Shown one piece after another: positions 63,776-64,000 of a stretch of 64,000 bases of DNA; positions within the stretch are counted from its first letter, which is position 1, and every line of letters begins with the position of its first letter. The position numbers and the translations under genes are program-made. The DNA is from Sphingomonas prati. GTDB lineage: Bacteria > Pseudomonadota > Alphaproteobacteria > Sphingomonadales > Sphingomonadaceae. The notes under the pieces were generated by a model. The model did not search any database and had not been told where the DNA came from. It saw only the letters and a list, made by a program, of their open reading frames with translations. Location: assembly GCF_014643515.1 (NCBI RefSeq), contig NZ_BMJP01000005.1:281793-345792 (forward strand), written 5' to 3'.

Positions 63776-64000
63776 TGCATACCGTTACGCGCACTGGCAT
63801 CCTGAAGCTATATCTCCTTCAGAGCAAAAATCCCTCGCGCGACGATGCATCGTCGATGGTCTACTTCGTCGAGGACCCAATCCCGGCCATTCACGCGCGC
63901 TATCCCCCTGCCGAAAACCTGCCGCTCGTTCATCTGATATAATCTGCCTCTCCGGCGAGCCGACACGTCGCAGGCGACCGCGCGCTGTCCACGCCGCGCA
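63776..64000. promoter_or_regulatory. Region upstream of the McrA-like operon
   Basis: About 225 bases to the right edge with no gene I can support. A perfect 14-base palindrome, GACGATGCATCGTC at 63841-63854, lies 66 bases before the start of the McrA-like gene and could be an operator. Confidence 0.4.

Overview
The window looks like a chromosome segment of a high-GC alphaproteobacterium, most likely a sphingomonad (Sphingomonas or relative). The evidence is the very high GC and GC3, the RcGTA-like gene order on the left, typical sphingomonad genes (DUF6456, DUF3297, SOUL, DUF885) and the short palindromic intergenic repeats common in that group. No rRNA, tRNA or CRISPR array was found.

Bases 1-6573 hold the head and packaging half of a gene transfer agent (GTA)/prophage-type cluster, all on the minus strand: small and large terminase, portal, a small gp3.5-like protein, prohead protease, capsid, two head-tail connectors, an extra 68-residue ORF, a DUF3168 protein and the start of the major tail protein, which runs off the left edge. 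Bases 6717-21681 look like stable chromosome: SOUL protein, ABC-F ATPase, GST, DUF6456 protein, XRE regulator, 6-phosphogluconolactonase, flavin reductase, L,D-transpeptidase, GH2 beta-galactosidase, M20 peptidase, and a methylmalonate-semialdehyde dehydrogenase divergent from a LysR regulator.

Bases ~21.7-63.8 kb form a lower-GC accessory region rich in nucleases and DNA-acting proteins. Its first part has a ParB-methyltransferase fusion with two DUF5681-type genes. Two nuclease genes of unrelated fold (PD-(D/E)XK-like at 24.6 kb, GIY-YIG at 30.3 kb) are each divergent from a nearly identical 67-residue XRE regulator and share the same operator-like boxes. Between them are a decayed LuxR pseudogene, an AT-rich orphan gene, an IS3-type transposase remnant and a DUF885 hydrolase. 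From 32 to 45 kb there is a metallophosphoesterase, a coupled set (PD-(D/E)XK-like protein, beta-CASP MBL hydrolase, ADP-ribosylglycohydrolase), an HTH coiled-coil protein, a coupled pair of hydrophobic/coiled-coil proteins, a NucS-like protein with a damaged active site, a UDG-like protein and an HNH nuclease.

The main system lies at 46.9-59.6 kb. A Dcm-type C5 methyltransferase is divergent from a Vsr endonuclease. Convergent with the methyltransferase is a five-gene minus-strand operon: ankyrin-sigma70 fusion, MutL/MORC-like GHKL ATPase, Z1 helicase, DUF4420 PD-(D/E)XK nuclease, AIPR protein. The nuclease, ATPase, helicase and methylase parts match the known MORC/Z1 type of restriction-modification cluster. 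The 831-residue ankyrin repeat-sigma factor as first gene is the most unusual element and suggests that the system carries its own transcriptional control. At the right end, a ScoMcrA-like N-terminal domain and an HNH domain are separated by a single in-frame TAG followed directly by ATG.
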